A DNA stretch of 35,358 bases from Elusimicrobia bacterium UBA5214 (GCA_002412545.1 DHVG01000013.1:1-35358); one strand, 5' to 3'. Numbered from the stretch's first letter, positions 21,588 to 31,496 are shown. Notes: generated by a model from the sequence alone, not told the origin. A program made the numbers and translations.

Positions 21588-23531
21588 TTACTGACTTATC
21601 CGAGCGATAATCTTATCGGCTAATTCTTTGACTTTACTGTAGAGATCATCAGCGGTAGTGAAACTTACCGTCTCGGCAACCAGTGCCGCACCGGATTCAA
21701 CATCTACTAAACGTGCATTGATATAGTAAGCATTTAACGCTTTACTAAAACTACCGACGAGCATACTTTGGACATTCAAAATCTTACCCATCTGCACTGC
21801 ACATTCGGTCGTCGTGCATCCGGTCTGCTGGAATCTCTGTTCAGCAAGAACTTTCGCCATATTGCTCCGTTCAAGGACAACAAACACCTGCGAATTAATC
21901 AATTCGGTTCTTAAGAAATCAGCCACCGTTGCTGCTTCCATTGCCGAAACTTCATGTGCCTCCAGTTCAGCAACCGCAATATTCATTTTTTTACCAACTA
22001 CTTTCGGTTTTTCTGCTGGTTTAGGTTCTTCTTTCTTCTTACCTAAAGCAGAAGTAGCTAACTGGTATGCTTCCTCGGCTTTCGCCTTTGCTGAGAGATA
22101 TTCCTTTTTGTTAAACAAGTCTCCTGCTTCACTAAACAAAAGTTTTGCTTTTTTCATATCCAACCCGATTGATTCGGCTTCTTTAATTGTTTCTTTTGCT
22201 TTTCCAATGGATATATTTGCTTCACTTTCTTCAAGACGACTTTTCGCTAATGTCAATTTTTCTTCTGTATCTCTATATTTCGGAATTAATTCAACAACCT
22301 TTTTCCATTCTTCAATTGCCTGAACATACTGTTCTTCATTAAAATATTCCTGTCCCTTATCATAATAGTGCCGTGAAGTAATCTGTTTCCTTGCTTCCGC
22401 AATACTTTCTTTTGCTTTACTATAATTCCCATCCTTTTCGGACACCTTACTTAACCAATATATTGCTCGTTCATACATTTCTTTCTTCCGATAACCTTCA
22501 CCTCTGCGATAATTCGTCAAAGAACCAAAAGTCATCGTAAAAGACATCCGATGCATCTTGTCCAAATTCTTCCCTATCCCGGCAAAACTATAGTCCAAAA
22601 GGAAACCACCTGCACCAAGACCAAACCCGGCATACAGAGCATTCTGCTCATCGCCAGATTTCCCACCCCGAAATCCAGCACGCAAGAATAATAAACGCAT
22701 AATTGATAACTCCAAACCCAAATTGAATCTCGGATTCAATTTCGCATTATTTAGACCTCTCCCCAACCAATCTGCTTGGCTATAACCCGGTCCGCTACCA
22801 AGTACATCCGGTTTTTCATAATCCCCGGAAAGCGTTAACCAATCTGCCGGTTTTATCGCAACACCTGCCTTGTAACTCATTGGCAAAGGATGTTCAAGAT
22901 TTTTATATTTTATCGGTGTGCCAATATTCTTGGTTACAAAACCTAAACAAAAACTATCATTTATCGGACGAATCAGTAGTCCGACATCCGCCGCATAAGC
23001 CGTAGCTGGGTAATCTTCCACCAAGGTTGACTGGACCATTTTTAAATTCAGACCAAAACTCAACGCTGGACCAATAACAAAACTGTAAGATAACATCGGG
23101 ATTTGGTCTTTTTCGGCTTTTACCGTCTTTGACTCTTTAAACGAACCATCGGAATTAAGTGTATTAATGTCCATACTTCCACCATCAAAGGTAGTCATAC
23201 TCAAAGCGAGCGCACTCTTCTTGAACGGTAAAACAAAACCAGCAAAACCGTAATAACTATCAACCAGCCCTTTGAGATACATTGTGCTTAATTCCGGACG
23301 AGTAAGAAAACTCAATCCAGCCGGATTATAATAAAGTGCATTAATATCATCGGCAACCGCAGTAAACGCCCCACCCATACCTACCGGTCGTGCACCGATA
23401 GGTTCTTCAAGAATCACCAGTGCAGATTCACCCGCACCATAACAAGTATGAGTTATGAAGTATGAAGTATGAATTATTAAAAAAATTATGAGGTATGAAG
23501 TATGAATTATGAATTTCTTAAATCTATGCAT
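21588..23531 (-). CDS. PorV/PorQ-like barrel - TPR-like helices - CsgG-like module
   Basis: The 647-residue protein begins with a signal peptide (1-32) whose core is encoded by tandem repeats. Residues 33-335 match the PorV/PorQ outer-membrane barrel family (ARPVGMGGAFTAVADDINALYYNPAGLSF is diagnostic; only short parts are quoted elsewhere). Residues 340-490 are repetitive helices resembling TPRs (YFNEEQYVQAIEEWKKVVEL), and 515-647 is a CsgG-like module with C572/C577 (GCTTTEC). In type IX secretion PorV carries cargo at the outer membrane; here the fusion adds a periplasmic-type module. AAGGT lies 8 bases before the ATG, which overlaps the four-helix-bundle gene by 8 bases. Domain calls are firm; the overall function is inferred. 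Confidence 0.8.
   Translation of the reverse strand: MHRFKKFIIHTSYLIIFLIIHTSYFITHTCYGAGESALVILEEPIGARPVGMGGAFTAVADDINALYYNPAGLSFLTRPELSTMYLKGLVDSYYGFAGFVLPFKKSALALSMTTFDGGSMDINTLNSDGSFKESKTVKAEKDQIPMLSYSFVIGPALSFGLNLKMVQSTLVEDYPATAYAADVGLLIRPINDSFCLGFVTKNIGTPIKYKNLEHPLPMSYKAGVAIKPADWLTLSGDYEKPDVLGSGPGYSQADWLGRGLNNAKLNPRFNLGLELSIMRLLFLRAGFRGGKSGDEQNALYAGFGLGAGGFLLDYSFAGIGKNLDKMHRMSFTMTFGSLTNYRRGEGYRKKEMYERAIYWLSKVSEKDGNYSKAKESIAEARKQITSRHYYDKGQEYFNEEQYVQAIEEWKKVVELIPKYRDTEEKLTLAKSRLEESEANISIGKAKETIKEAESIGLDMKKAKLLFSEAGDLFNKKEYLSAKAKAEEAYQLATSALGKKKEEPKPAEKPKVVGKKMNIAVAELEAHEVSAMEAATVADFLRTELINSQVFVVLERSNMAKVLAEQRFQQTGCTTTECAVQMGKILNVQSMLVGSFSKALNAYYINARLVDVESGAALVAETVSFTTADDLYSKVKELADKIIARISQ
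23445..23516 (-). repeat. ATGAAGTATGAATTATG tandem repeats in a signal-peptide coding region
   Basis: Tandem AAGTATGA and AATTATGA units (+ strand) are translated on the minus strand as the hydrophobic core of the PorV-like protein's signal peptide (IIHTSYLIIFLIIHTSY). Confidence 0.8.
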
Positions 23532-23895
23532 ATTTTTTACCTTGCTGAGATGTTTTAACGATTGAAGTTAAAATTTTGATTATCTCTTCGTTTTCCATAA
23601 GTAGCGATTCCACTCTTTCCTTTTTCAATAGACCAGAATCAATAATAAGTCTTGTCCAGTATTTAGTTTCTCTGGCTTCCTTGCGAGCAATATTCATTGA
23701 ATGGATAAAATCTTTTTTACTCAAACCGGCGTATGCTTCTTCAACATTTGCACCAATTGATGTTCCTGAGCGTAAGACCTGGTCACCTAAAATTAGGGCT
23801 ACACGAGTCCGTGGCAAGGACTGAACCATTTTTATAACTCTCAATGCAAATTGATAACTTCTTTCTTTTAAATCTCTCTTATCGTTTTCGTTCAC
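23524..23895 (-). CDS. Four-helix-bundle protein (S23/TIGR02436 family)
   Basis: This 123-residue protein matches the four-helix-bundle family once called ribosomal protein S23 or 23S intervening-sequence protein. Motifs seen: RSYQFALRVIKMVQSLP, then LILGDQVLRSGTSIGANVEEAYAGLSKKDFIHSM, and ETKYWTRLIIDSG (longer strings span residues 10-90). The family is common in candidate phyla and is often found alone; no rRNA or diversity-generating reverse transcriptase is nearby. The end of its frame overlaps the PorV-like start by 8 bases, so it is probably co-transcribed. The upstream gap (23896-23966) consists of the TATGAAT-type tandem repeats. Function is unknown; it may be RNA-binding or structural. 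Confidence 0.85.
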   Translation of the reverse strand: MNENDKRDLKERSYQFALRVIKMVQSLPRTRVALILGDQVLRSGTSIGANVEEAYAGLSKKDFIHSMNIARKEARETKYWTRLIIDSGLLKKERVESLLMENEEIIKILTSIVKTSQQGKKYA

Positions 23896-23966
23896 ACTTC
23901 ATACCTCATAATTTATACTTTATACTTTCTCATACTTCATAATTCATACCTCATAATTCATACTTC
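23896..23966. repeat. Intergenic ATACTTCATAATTCATAC-type tandem repeats
   Basis: About 70 bases of tandem ACTTCATA and AATTCATA units fill the gap between the giant surface-protein gene and the four-helix-bundle gene. It is the same repeat family as the signal-peptide repeats at 21453, 23445 and 32177. Confidence 0.8.
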
Positions 23967-23970
23967 ATAC

Positions 23971-26900
23971 TTACTCTACAACTGCTGCTTTTTTTGTTTC
24001 TTTAAAACTTCCTGTATTTATCTGAACCAGATATATTCCGCTGGCAACAATTACATCATCTTCATTTTTTCCATCCCAGGTTTCGGTATGGATTCCCGCT
24101 GAACGGTACTCATTATCAATTATATTTTTGACTAAATTACCGCCAAAATCATAGATTTTAATTGACACATCTTCATTACTTACTAATTCGTATTTGATAA
24201 TTACTTCCTCATTTTTCGTCGGGTCAAAAAGATTATTATAAAGAATAAATTTTGTCCCGGTTGGAGCAACATATATCGGCGAAGAAATGACACCAGTAGA
24301 ACGATTCCCAGCAAGGTCTTCAACCGTTACTTCAATGATAATCTGTGAAGAGACCGGATAACTCTTCACTAAATCACCAAGGTCAATCTTACCACTGATT
24401 TTCCCGGTAGCAGTATCTACCGTGACATTGAAAGAAATTCCTTGGGTTAAAATATTACCCAATTGGTCTTTAATTGTAACCATACAAGTAGTCGTTACAC
24501 CTACTTCAGTTGTTGCTTCCAGAGAAATTTCGCCACCCTTTATCTGATTAACTGTTGCACCATTCTGTTTAATATCTGTGATTTCTGGAATTGTAGGTGG
24601 TTGAGTATCTACAGTTATCCCGTCACTAATCCCTGACCAATCGGTATATACACCCGCACCATTCCTTGCTTTAACTCGGGCAAAATACATTTTTCCATTT
24701 TCACAACCGGGAACATCATAACTCAAAACATTACCAACATCAGTGTCAAGATGTTTTTGTAAATTCTCAAACTGTGAACTATTAACTACCAACCATGAAC
24801 TTACTGCTACCTGTAGCCAATAACCGGCAATTCCGCTTTCCGGGTCATTAGCGGTATCTTGTATCCACTTAAAGGTAAGTGTCGCTCCACCCCAGTCACC
24901 GCGGTCAGTAGGTGGTGAAGGCATTCCGGTAGGTGAAGTGGTATCAACCGTAATTCCATCACTCCAATCCGAATATTCCGAATAAAGTGGTGATTCAGTA
25001 TAACCATTTTTTGCCTTGACTCTTGCGGAATAGGTCTTTCCGTGCAGACAATCAGTAATATTGTAACTGGTCGCAGTACCGACATCACTGGAAAACTTAA
25101 CCACATATCCACTATCCCCTACCTCTTTAATTTCCAGCCAGTATCCAACGATTCCGCTTTCCGGGTCATCCGCTGTCCCTCTACCCCAGTAAAAAGTAAT
25201 TGTCGTCGTTGAAGTATATATTCCTTCATCAGTAGGTGTAGAAGGTTTACCAGTCGGTGCAGTTAAATCTTTCCACCATTCAATTTCTTGCCTTTCAATT
25301 GGGGTATAGGTAATTTTGCCTTTATTAAAATCATCATAGAAATCGTATATTTTTTTATCAATTTTTGCAGTCTCGGTTGTTCCCCACCAGTTGTAAGGAA
25401 GAGAAATATCAGAGTTAGCATCACGATAAAAATCAGTAGTATTCCCATATAAATTATTTTTAGTTATTCTCGGGTTCATTGAGGTCTGAATACCAATTCC
25501 ATTTCCGGTAACGGTATTACTGGAGATATTAGAATTAGCCGATTGGATGCCCACTCCATTAGCATAGATACGGTTCCTGCTTACTTCTTCTATACCGGCG
25601 GTATGTAAACCAATTCTCGTATTTGAAGAAATAGTATTATTAAAAATATTTATTTTAGCGTTAAATACCGAATCCACATTAAGACCATCCCCACTTGACC
25701 ACCATCCGCTCCGGTTATTATTAGAAATTGTATTATTACTGATGATTAGTATTTCTTCACCATACCAAGAGTAGTAACCATATACATATATTCCTCCGAA
25801 GTTATTTCTAATTACATTACTATCAATTTTTGCTGCACTGTTTTGAGCATTAATTCCATAATTATCATTTTGTTCAATTATATTTTCCGAAATCGTTGTT
25901 GCTGAACTGGTGTAATAACAATAAATTCCGTAGTTGCTGTTATTGGAGATTAGGTTATTGCTGATTTCCTTAGGTGAAGCTCGGTAGTCCAAATAGATTC
26001 CGTATTGGGCATATTTTATTTCACAATAACTAATCGTAGAATTTGTATCCGAACCTTCGGTAAACTTGATATATTGCCAACTACCAGCAGATTTTGTCTT
26101 TTTTGCTGAAGTAAAAATTATGGGTTTATCCGAAATTCCGACTGCCTGTATTCCCCCATCAATCCGAATATAGGCATCAGTGCTCACCTGCACATTTACA
26201 CCCGGCTGAATAGTTAGGATCTTCCCGCTTTCAATAACTAAGTTACCAATAACCTTGTAGGGACTACCAGAAACTGTCCATGTAGTATCCGTGGAAATTA
26301 GTCCAGTGACAATTGTTCCCGGTGGTGCTTGAGTTACATCCGGTGCATCTTTTGCACTTGTTGGTGAACCACTTGCTGATGAACCCCAGACATCGTAGGC
26401 TTCAAAAAAGTAAGTATAGGTAGTAGAGGCAGTAAGTGAGGTAGTATAAGAATAAATTACTCCGCTTGTATAATCGCTCGTGCTACCAGCAAGACCCATT
26501 GTAAACGGACTACCGGAGATTTCACTCGCATCTTTTAAAATATGCACTTTCGGATAACCCGACTGCGGTTCATCACCGTCAAGGTCAGTATATTTTACCC
26601 GATAAACAAAGTCAGTTTCACTATCCCCGGTCTCGGGATGTAATCCATCAGCAGTATAATTCGTCTCCCCGGTCCAAGATAAAGTCGGTGCATTATTTAT
26701 CCACCACTGCACCTCACTGGTTTCAACTGGTGCGTAAATGACTTTCCCTTTGTCATAATTCGGGTCATAATAATCATAGATTTTGGTATTGATGTTTGTG
26801 GTTACTGTCGTTCCCCACCAATTGTAAGGAAGAGAAATATCGGAAGTAGTATTATTATAGAAATCATATTCCGTATTCCCGTAGAAATTGTTCTTGTTTC

Positions 26901-29900
26901 CTAACTGCGGGATATAATCACTTTGGATACCTCGGGTATTGCCAGTAATCGTATTTTTCGTAATGGTTACATAATTACCGTTAATTTGGATACCATAGCC
27001 ATTACCGGTAATCTGGTTCCGATTGACTTCCGCATTTTGTAGATAAAGACCGGCAGTAGTGTGCGAAGAAATAGTATTACTGTAGATTTTTGTATTGCCG
27101 CTATAGGATTGATAAATACCGTAATTAGCATTACGAGTAACGGTATTATTTGAAATTAAAAGTGGAGTAGATGTCCAACCGTAGAGATAAATTCCATAAG
27201 AAGTATTATTCTGAATAGTGTTCCCGGAAATTGTCCCCCCAAGATAACCTGAAGAGTAAAAATAAATTCCATAACCATTATTCCCTTCTACCGTATTGTT
27301 AGAAACAGTTACTTCTCCATTGGGAGAATAGATATAAATCCCACCATCAGAATTATACCGTACCGTATTCCCGGAAATTGTTCCACCAGTACCGTAACTA
27401 AAGTAAATTCCGTAACTGCCATTATTTTCTATTTTGTTCCCGGAAATCATACCGCCGGTTCCATTGTTAGCATAAATTCCGTAACTGTTATTATTTTTAA
27501 TGATATTATTAGAAATTGTTGTCCCGGCACCTGAATTATTAAGGTAGATACCGTAAGCATAACTATAGCCACCGCCACTATCGGAAATAATATTATTACT
27601 AATTTCTTTTGGTGAGGCGTAATTCAGGTAAAGTCCATACTGGGCGTATTTAATTTCACAGTAACTGACAATTGAATTTGCCGTATCACAACCGGCGGAA
27701 AATTCAATATACTGCCAATCACCTTTAGCCGGTGAGGTCTTATCCGAAGTAAAAATTATATGTTTATCTGCGCTTCCTTGGGCTTTCAATGCACCTTTAA
27801 TTCTTAAAAAAGTGCCAGTAGAAAATTTTACTACTACCCCCGGTTCAATGGTCAAAGTTGCTCCGGTATCAAAAACGACCGCCCCTTTAATTAGATAAGG
27901 GCTACCCGCAAGAGTCCAGGTAATATTCTCACTATATATCCCTTGAACCTGTCCTGCGGCAACAAGTGATAAGTTCGCAGTAGTGGTAGAATTTTCTATC
28001 ACCGTTATGGTACTTCCCGAAATACCATATCCGCTGATTGTTGCCCGCACTTTATATGTGCCGGTGGGAACAAACATAGTGTAATCTCCACTCGTATTCG
28101 TCGTCGTTGACACAATAACCCTATAACCTGCTAACGTTTCAACTAATGCCCCACTTATTCCCGTCCCATCCGCCGCTTTACTCACTTTCCCGATAATCCA
28201 ACCGGCGGGGTAACTTTTAAACTTCTGAATTCGGTGATTAGAGTAATCCGCAACATAGACATTACCGCCGGCATCTACCGCTATACCAAAAGGAGAAGAG
28301 AACTGTCCGTCACCCGAACCAGAACCTCCCCACTTAGTAAGGAATGTTCCACCGGAAGTAAATTTCTGGATTCGGTGATTATAGGTGTCCGCAATATAAA
28401 CACTACCGTCTACATCTACCGCTATACCATAAGGATAGTTAAAATTTCCATTACCTGAACCATAACTTCCCCACTTGGTTATGAATGTGCCTGTAGAGGT
28501 AAACTTCTGAACCCGGTGGTTATAGGAATCCGCAACATAGACATTACCGCCGGCATCCACCGATATACCCCAAGGAGAGTACAACTGTCCATTACCCGAA
28601 CCGTAACTTCCCCATTTAGTAATGAATGTCCCGGTAGAACTAAACTTCTGAATTCGGTTATTATAAGTATCCGCAACATAAACATTACCCGACCCATCTA
28701 CCGCTACACCTTCGGGAGAAGAAAATTGCCCATCACCAGAACCCGAACTTCCCCATTTAGTAAGAAAAGTGCCCTCAGAAGTAAACTTCTGAATCCGGTA
28801 ATTATCTCTATCTGCTACATAGACATTACCCAAACTATCTACCGCTACATCCCAAGGATAATAAAATTGTCCATCTCCTAAACCATAACTTCCCCATTTA
28901 GTAAGAAAAGTGCCATCGGAAGTAAACTTCTGTATCTGGTGATTAGGGTACTCGGCAACATAAACATTACCGGAAGCATCTATTGTTACACCAGAAGGAT
29001 ATCCGGTTCCCCATTTGCTTTCAAAAAGGTATATCTCTGCTCCGATAGCCGAAAGGGTCAAATCTACGGTCGTCGTCTGCCCAGCACTAACCACATAACC
29101 ACTAACCACTTTGGTCACATACCCACTTGCGCTTGCCCGGACACTATAAGTCCCAGTTGATAAGTTGGTAAGTTGATAAGTCCCATCTGTTGCCGTTGTC
29201 GTAGACGCAATAACACTATAACCCAATAACGCTTCAACAGTTGCCCCGCTTATCGCTGTCACTCCATCCGATTTGGTCACTTTCCCAGCAATTGTCCCAG
29301 TTTGGATTCCTGCCTCCGCTTGAATTTCTGCCTGTGTAAGTGCTCGGTTGTAGATTCGGACTTCGTCAATAATGCCGTTGAAGTAGTAACTTTGTGATAC
29401 AAGCCCCTCAAACCACATTTTCGCCACCCCAATAATAGAATAGGCATAGCTGGAAGTTCTACCACGATACTGCCAAGTAAGTTTATCTATCCATTGTCCA
29501 TTCAAATACAAATTAATATTTTCATTACCTTCTGCCGTAACGACCACATTATACCAGACACCTGTCAGAAAATTAGCTAATGAATATGAATATGAATATT
29601 GAGATTGTTCATATCCATTTCTATCTTCCCAAACCTCGGGTGTTAAATTATCACTATGCATACATAAAATTATATCATTAGTTTGTACAATCTGCTGTGA
29701 ATGGGGAGTAACGGTGTCTAATTTAAACCATCCTGAATAAGAAAAGTTCATATTGCCCCCAATAGATGAAAGTTCAACATAATCGTCTACCCCATCAAAA
29801 TTTAGTGCACCGTTAACTTGTCCTGCAGTCCAACTTGAACCATAAATTGTTCCTTTATTCCCCTGACCAGAATAATCAAAAGCAACGATTCCCTTTCCTT

Positions 29901-31392
29901 CATCAAATTTCCAGTAACCGACAAGACCTGTAGGGGCAGTAGTTAGTGAATAGTTGTTAGTGATTAGTGAACCAGATTCAACTACTACACCGGTTGATAA
30001 CTTAGAGTAATAGCCAACCGAAGAAACAAACACATCATAAGTCCCCGTAGCAATAGTCATTGAATAATTTCCACTTGTATCCGTTGTCATTGATGACACA
30101 ATAACGCTATCACGCAATAACTCAACTAACGCTCCCTGTATTGCAGTCGAACCGTCGGATTTGGTAACTTTACCTGAGATAGTTCCTGTGATGATTGTCG
30201 GACTGAACCTCAAAACACGGGCATTGCCAGAATCTGCTACCCAAAAATTACCGGAAGTATCAAAACTAAGACCCCCAGGCAAATTCATTCCCGATTGAGT
30301 GGTAGTAGCTATTCTTGTCGTAAAATCAGATTGTCCCAAAACTAAAGAAGCATTCATACCATTTGTAAATGGAGGGGTAAATCTCAAGACACGGTTATTG
30401 TCATAATCCGATACCCAAAGATTACCCGAAGAGTCAAATGTAAGTTCTGTGGGGCGAGCGAACCCAGATTGGCTCGTAGTAGCAATCTTTGTTGTAAAAT
30501 CTGGCTGACCTAAAACTAAAGAAGCATCCATACCGTTTGTAAATGGGGGAGTGAATTTTAAGAGACGATTATTCCAACCGTCCCCCACCCAGAGGTTACC
30601 CGAAGAGTCAAATGTAATAGCCCCACCTCCAATGAGGTACATCCCAGACTGAGTTGTTGCAGACGTGTCTGTTGTGAAGTCGGGTTGTCCCAAGACTAAA
30701 GAGGCATTCATGCCGTTTGTAAATGGGGGAGTGAATTTTAAGACACGATTATTAGCCAGGTCGGCTACCCAGAGGTTGCCAAAAGAGTCGAAGGCAACAT
30801 CGAGAGGAGCCCGCAATCCAGACTGGGTTGTAGCATAGTCACGTGTTGTGAAATCAGGTTGGCCTATCACCAATGAGGCATTCATACCATTTGTAAATGG
30901 AGGACTAAACCTTAAAACACGGTTGTTCTGGTCATACACTTGGTAATCTACTACCCAAAGATTACCAAAAGAGTCAAATGCAAGCCCCGCGGCACCACGC
31001 ACGCCGGACTGGGTTGTGGTAGCAATACTTGTCGTAAAGTCAAGTTGACCTATTACCAGAGAGGCATTCATACCATTTGTAAATGGAAAACTAAACATTA
31101 GGATGCGCCTGCCTCCGATGTCCGTTACCCAGAGATTGTCTGAGGAATCAAATGCAACATCCGCGGCCCAACCCAACCCAAACTTAGTTATCGTAGCTAC
31201 CGTTGTCGTAAAGTTAGCTTGGCCTATTACCAAAGAGGCATTCTGCCCATTTGTAAAATCAGCCTGTAAGGGATTCCCTAAAAATAAAAACGTACAGACG
31301 ATAAATAAAAGAACAAAAAAACATTTCATCCAGCAATTACAGAACCAAAAAAATTTCTTCACTATTTGGGGGCGTGTCTTGACATTTGACAT
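23971..31392 (-). CDS. Giant modular surface protein (NHL, LamG, beta-helix, FN3, FlgD/T9SS-like C-terminus)
   Basis: A 2473-residue secreted protein. The signal segment is about 22-46 (the KK-rich n-region and FVLLFIVCTFLFL). Then come six NHL-type blades each starting TNGMNASLVxGQ (47-405), a carboxypeptidase-regulatory domain (400-482), a LamG/concanavalin-like domain (485-690; GYWKFDEG, DEVRIYNRALT), a second regulatory domain (698-782), six classical NHL blades (788-1063; NVYVADxxNHRIQKF), a third regulatory domain, two right-handed parallel beta-helices (1151-1538 and 1691-2035; each ending with LPYNWWGTT), two FN3-like domains (2045-2265), an Ig-like domain, and a FlgD/T9SS-type C-terminal domain (2373-2473; GIYLVQINTG). 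It likely binds polysaccharide or protein at the surface. It leads the operon into the PorV-like fusion. The Shine-Dalgarno is weak. Confidence 0.85.
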   Translation of the reverse strand: MSNVKTRPQIVKKFFWFCNCWMKCFFVLLFIVCTFLFLGNPLQADFTNGQNASLVIGQANFTTTVATITKFGLGWAADVAFDSSDNLWVTDIGGRRILMFSFPFTNGMNASLVIGQLDFTTSIATTTQSGVRGAAGLAFDSFGNLWVVDYQVYDQNNRVLRFSPPFTNGMNASLVIGQPDFTTRDYATTQSGLRAPLDVAFDSFGNLWVADLANNRVLKFTPPFTNGMNASLVLGQPDFTTDTSATTQSGMYLIGGGAITFDSSGNLWVGDGWNNRLLKFTPPFTNGMDASLVLGQPDFTTKIATTSQSGFARPTELTFDSSGNLWVSDYDNNRVLRFTPPFTNGMNASLVLGQSDFTTRIATTTQSGMNLPGGLSFDTSGNFWVADSGNARVLRFSPTIITGTISGKVTKSDGSTAIQGALVELLRDSVIVSSMTTDTSGNYSMTIATGTYDVFVSSVGYYSKLSTGVVVESGSLITNNYSLTTAPTGLVGYWKFDEGKGIVAFDYSGQGNKGTIYGSSWTAGQVNGALNFDGVDDYVELSSIGGNMNFSYSGWFKLDTVTPHSQQIVQTNDIILCMHSDNLTPEVWEDRNGYEQSQYSYSYSLANFLTGVWYNVVVTAEGNENINLYLNGQWIDKLTWQYRGRTSSYAYSIIGVAKMWFEGLVSQSYYFNGIIDEVRIYNRALTQAEIQAEAGIQTGTIAGKVTKSDGVTAISGATVEALLGYSVIASTTTATDGTYQLTNLSTGTYSVRASASGYVTKVVSGYVVSAGQTTTVDLTLSAIGAEIYLFESKWGTGYPSGVTIDASGNVYVAEYPNHQIQKFTSDGTFLTKWGSYGLGDGQFYYPWDVAVDSLGNVYVADRDNYRIQKFTSEGTFLTKWGSSGSGDGQFSSPEGVAVDGSGNVYVADTYNNRIQKFSSTGTFITKWGSYGSGNGQLYSPWGISVDAGGNVYVADSYNHRVQKFTSTGTFITKWGSYGSGNGNFNYPYGIAVDVDGSVYIADTYNHRIQKFTSGGTFLTKWGGSGSGDGQFSSPFGIAVDAGGNVYVADYSNHRIQKFKSYPAGWIIGKVSKAADGTGISGALVETLAGYRVIVSTTTNTSGDYTMFVPTGTYKVRATISGYGISGSTITVIENSTTTANLSLVAAGQVQGIYSENITWTLAGSPYLIKGAVVFDTGATLTIEPGVVVKFSTGTFLRIKGALKAQGSADKHIIFTSDKTSPAKGDWQYIEFSAGCDTANSIVSYCEIKYAQYGLYLNYASPKEISNNIISDSGGGYSYAYGIYLNNSGAGTTISNNIIKNNNSYGIYANNGTGGMISGNKIENNGSYGIYFSYGTGGTISGNTVRYNSDGGIYIYSPNGEVTVSNNTVEGNNGYGIYFYSSGYLGGTISGNTIQNNTSYGIYLYGWTSTPLLISNNTVTRNANYGIYQSYSGNTKIYSNTISSHTTAGLYLQNAEVNRNQITGNGYGIQINGNYVTITKNTITGNTRGIQSDYIPQLGNKNNFYGNTEYDFYNNTTSDISLPYNWWGTTVTTNINTKIYDYYDPNYDKGKVIYAPVETSEVQWWINNAPTLSWTGETNYTADGLHPETGDSETDFVYRVKYTDLDGDEPQSGYPKVHILKDASEISGSPFTMGLAGSTSDYTSGVIYSYTTSLTASTTYTYFFEAYDVWGSSASGSPTSAKDAPDVTQAPPGTIVTGLISTDTTWTVSGSPYKVIGNLVIESGKILTIQPGVNVQVSTDAYIRIDGGIQAVGISDKPIIFTSAKKTKSAGSWQYIKFTEGSDTNSTISYCEIKYAQYGIYLDYRASPKEISNNLISNNSNYGIYCYYTSSATTISENIIEQNDNYGINAQNSAAKIDSNVIRNNFGGIYVYGYYSWYGEEILIISNNTISNNNRSGWWSSGDGLNVDSVFNAKINIFNNTISSNTRIGLHTAGIEEVSRNRIYANGVGIQSANSNISSNTVTGNGIGIQTSMNPRITKNNLYGNTTDFYRDANSDISLPYNWWGTTETAKIDKKIYDFYDDFNKGKITYTPIERQEIEWWKDLTAPTGKPSTPTDEGIYTSTTTITFYWGRGTADDPESGIVGYWLEIKEVGDSGYVVKFSSDVGTATSYNITDCLHGKTYSARVKAKNGYTESPLYSEYSDWSDGITVDTTSPTGMPSPPTDRGDWGGATLTFKWIQDTANDPESGIAGYWLQVAVSSWLVVNSSQFENLQKHLDTDVGNVLSYDVPGCENGKMYFARVKARNGAGVYTDWSGISDGITVDTQPPTIPEITDIKQNGATVNQIKGGEISLEATTEVGVTTTCMVTIKDQLGNILTQGISFNVTVDTATGKISGKIDLGDLVKSYPVSSQIIIEVTVEDLAGNRSTGVISSPIYVAPTGTKFILYNNLFDPTKNEEVIIKYELVSNEDVSIKIYDFGGNLVKNIIDNEYRSAGIHTETWDGKNEDDVIVASGIYLVQINTGSFKETKKAAVVE
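28205..29030 (-). repeat. Coding tandem repeat: six classical NHL blades
   Basis: Units of about 140 bases each encode FLTKWGSxGSGDGQF ... VAVDxxGNVYVADxxNHRIQKF. They are similar at DNA level, so unequal exchange could change blade number. The six blades fit one beta-propeller. Confidence 0.85.
30180..31254 (-). repeat. Coding tandem repeat: six TNGMNASLV-type NHL blades
   Basis: Six units of about 57-62 codons each contain TNGMNASLVxGQxDFTT, ATTQSG and FDSxGNLWVxDxxNNRVLRF. The DNA is also similar between units (CATACCATTTGTAAATGG recurs on the + strand), indicating recent duplication. They form a second propeller distinct from the one at 28205-29030. Confidence 0.85.
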
Positions 31393-31405
31393 TTTATTTT
31401 TTCTT

Positions 31406-31456
31406 TCAATCCTAAAGGATTGAGTTACTCACAACCCTGAAGGATTGAGTTACTCA
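31406..31456. repeat. Direct repeat and hairpin upstream of the giant gene
   Basis: CCTAAAGGATTGAGTTACTC at 31411 and CCTGAAGGATTGAGTTACTC at 31436 are 20-base direct repeats differing at one position. TCAATCC (31406-31412) also pairs with GGATTGA (31417-31423). They sit 14-64 bases before the start codon, in the 5' leader. Confidence 0.7.
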
Positions 31457-31496
31457 AAAAGAAAACTAACTTTTTCATTTTTGTTTGGAACATTTT

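Noticed and set aside
21814..22323. A 169-codon open frame on the + strand
   Set aside because: It lies antisense to the CsgG-like and TPR part of the PorV-like fusion gene; no start signal and no recognisable domain.
23524..23895. Four-helix-bundle gene as the Avd subunit of a diversity-generating retroelement
   Set aside because: No reverse transcriptase, template repeat or variable repeat was seen near it; the family is common outside such systems.
28205..31254. Regularly spaced repeats that look like a CRISPR or satellite array
   Set aside because: The period (about 140-185 bases) equals the NHL blade length, the units keep frame, and the variation is at third codon positions, so they are coding repeats.
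31428..31478. A 17-codon frame upstream of the giant gene that reads like a lipoprotein signal peptide
   Set aside because: Too short, lies across the direct repeats, and ends immediately after its Cys; probably chance or an old remnant.
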